A model generated the notes under the pieces. It made no database searches. It was given only the letters and a program-made list of their open reading frames with translations, and was not told where the DNA came from. From positions 1 to 6,902 of the forward strand of contig SEDG01000169.1 in the NCBI GenBank assembly GCA_004295885.1: a DNA stretch of 6,902 nt. Direction: 5' to 3'. Positions 6,047-6,902 of the stretch are shown here, piece by piece (the first letter of the stretch is position 1; each line of letters opens with the position of its first letter). A program made the position numbers and the translations under genes. Source of the DNA: Pedobacter sp. Its GTDB lineage: Bacteria; Bacteroidota; Bacteroidia; Sphingobacteriales; Sphingobacteriaceae.

Positions 6047-6902
6047 ATGGATAATGTAAAAAAAGAAACGGAAGCTCGGCAAAGGTAAAAGCGATGTTGC
6101 CATGTTTGATAAAAGCGGTAAAGCAGACATTGGTTTCCTTTGTGATGTAGACACTCGTAGAGCAGCGGATAGCGTAAAAGCGTTTCCAAAAGCCAAATTC
6201 TATAAAGATTGGCGTGAAATGTATGAAAAGGAAAGCAAAAATTTTGATGCTGTTTCTGTTTCAACACCAGACCATAACCATGCTGTACAAGCTATGGCTG
6301 CAATGCAGTTAGGCAAACACGTATATGTTCAAAAACCTTTAGCGCATGATATTTTCGAAGCAAGAGCATTAACCGCAGCAGCTAAAAAATATAATGTAGT
6401 TACCCAGATGGGAAATCAAGGAGCCTCTAATAATGGCCCTCGCCAAATGAAAGAATGGTATGATGCAGGGCTAATTGGCGATGTGCATACTGTCTATGCC
6501 TTTACCGATAGACCAGTTTGGCCACAAGGTATTCCATGGTCGGCAAATAAGGCTGATATCCCTAAAGAATTAGATTGGGATTTATGGTTAGGAACTGCTC
6601 CTTACAAAGAATTTGTAGACAAACTGGTTCCATTTAACTGGCGTGGATGGTGGGATTACGGAACAGGTGCGCTTGGAGATATGGGCTGTCACTTGTTAGA
6701 AGCGCCATTTAGCGTATTAGGCTTAAAATATGCAACCGAAGTACAAGCAAGTGTTGGTTCTGTTTATGTTGATGAATTTAAACGAGGATATTTCCCAGAC
6801 AGTTGCCCTCCTTCGAGCCATGTAACCTTAAAATTCCCTAAAACTGCAAAAACCAAAGGTGATGTAACCGTACATTGGATGGATGGTGGTGTACAGCCAG
6901 AA
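6047..6902 (+). pseudogene. Second Gfo/Idh/MocA oxidoreductase, 5' region deleted and frameshifted; 3' end beyond window
   Basis: The apparent original start, ATG at 6047, gives M-D-N-V-K-K-E-T-E-A-R and then stops at TAA 6086-6088. The body continues in another frame from 6078 (GKGKSDVAMF); its first in-frame ATG is 6102, and it is open to the window end (267 codons). Members of this group, usually RR-signal proteins, begin with a short charged leader, a twin-arginine signal and a Rossmann strand ending in G-x-G-G-K-G. Here the leader joins the end of that motif, so the signal and first strand are absent. The rest is well preserved: FLCDVD, VSVSTPDHNHA, VYVQKPLAH (QKP in place of EKP, codons at 6330-6338), TQMGNQGAS, WDLWLGTAP, and GTGALGDMGCHLLEAPF with the expected D and H. 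Without the dinucleotide-binding loop it should be inactive. In an intact form it would be a probably exported sugar oxidoreductase of the same pathway. Confidence 0.72.

Noticed and set aside
6047..6088. 13-codon ORF as a regulatory leader peptide
   Set aside because: Its sequence reads like the charged N-terminal leader of the oxidoreductase that follows, so it is better explained as the stranded 5' end of the broken gene.
1..6902. Mobile elements, attachment sites, CRISPR repeats, tRNA or rRNA
   Set aside because: I found no transposase or integrase frame, no terminal inverted repeats around the lesions, no regularly spaced repeats and no tRNA-like cloverleaf by eye.

Overview
The window looks like a chromosomal segment from a Bacteroidota bacterium, most likely a Pedobacter-type member of the Sphingobacteriaceae. 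The DNA is AT-rich. None of the start codons has a clear Shine-Dalgarno sequence. The one convincing promoter has the Bacteroidota -7 pattern TAnnTTTG. The gene families are also typical of that group. The genus is an inference from remembered family sequences, not from a search.

Layout. Positions 1-845 (minus strand) hold most of a short-chain, epimerase-like L-threonine 3-dehydrogenase that runs off the left edge. A 249-base divergent intergenic region (846-1094) follows and is unusually rich in dyad symmetry: 897-908, 963-979, 966-1006 and 1052-1071. From 1095 all genes are on the plus strand: a gluconate 2-dehydrogenase subunit 3-like protein with an RR-type signal (1095-1775), its GMC flavoprotein partner (1794-3494), an intergenic hairpin (3516-3549), a Gfo/Idh/MocA oxidoreductase (3578-4732), a TIM-barrel sugar phosphate isomerase/epimerase-like protein (4736-5785), a small class I cytochrome c (5764-6021), and a second Gfo/Idh/MocA oxidoreductase that leaves the right edge and has lost its 5' part (6047-6902).

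How the genes may work together. Subunit 3 + GMC flavoprotein + cytochrome c is the composition of periplasmic glucoside 3-dehydrogenases and gluconate 2-dehydrogenase-like enzymes. Gfo/Idh/MocA + TIM-barrel isomerase is the pairing seen in 3-keto-glycoside processing (DgpA/DgpC-type C-glycoside cleavage) and in inositol-type catabolism. The likely theme is oxidation of a sugar, glycoside or cyclitol ring hydroxyl, electron delivery to cytochrome c, and intracellular handling of the keto-sugar. The substrate cannot be read from the sequence.

The most notable feature is a pair of lesions about 340 bases apart. At about 5740 the isomerase loses its expected C-terminal tail and runs out of frame into the linker of the cytochrome, whose signal peptide is absent. 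At about 6078 the second oxidoreductase jumps from its first nine or so codons straight to the end of its nucleotide-binding motif, losing the expected signal peptide and first Rossmann strand. Each lesion removes an export-signal-coding stretch, each leaves a frameshift, and each junction contains CGGC. This is either recent decay or a clone or assembly artefact. I see no mobile element, CRISPR array, tRNA or rRNA.
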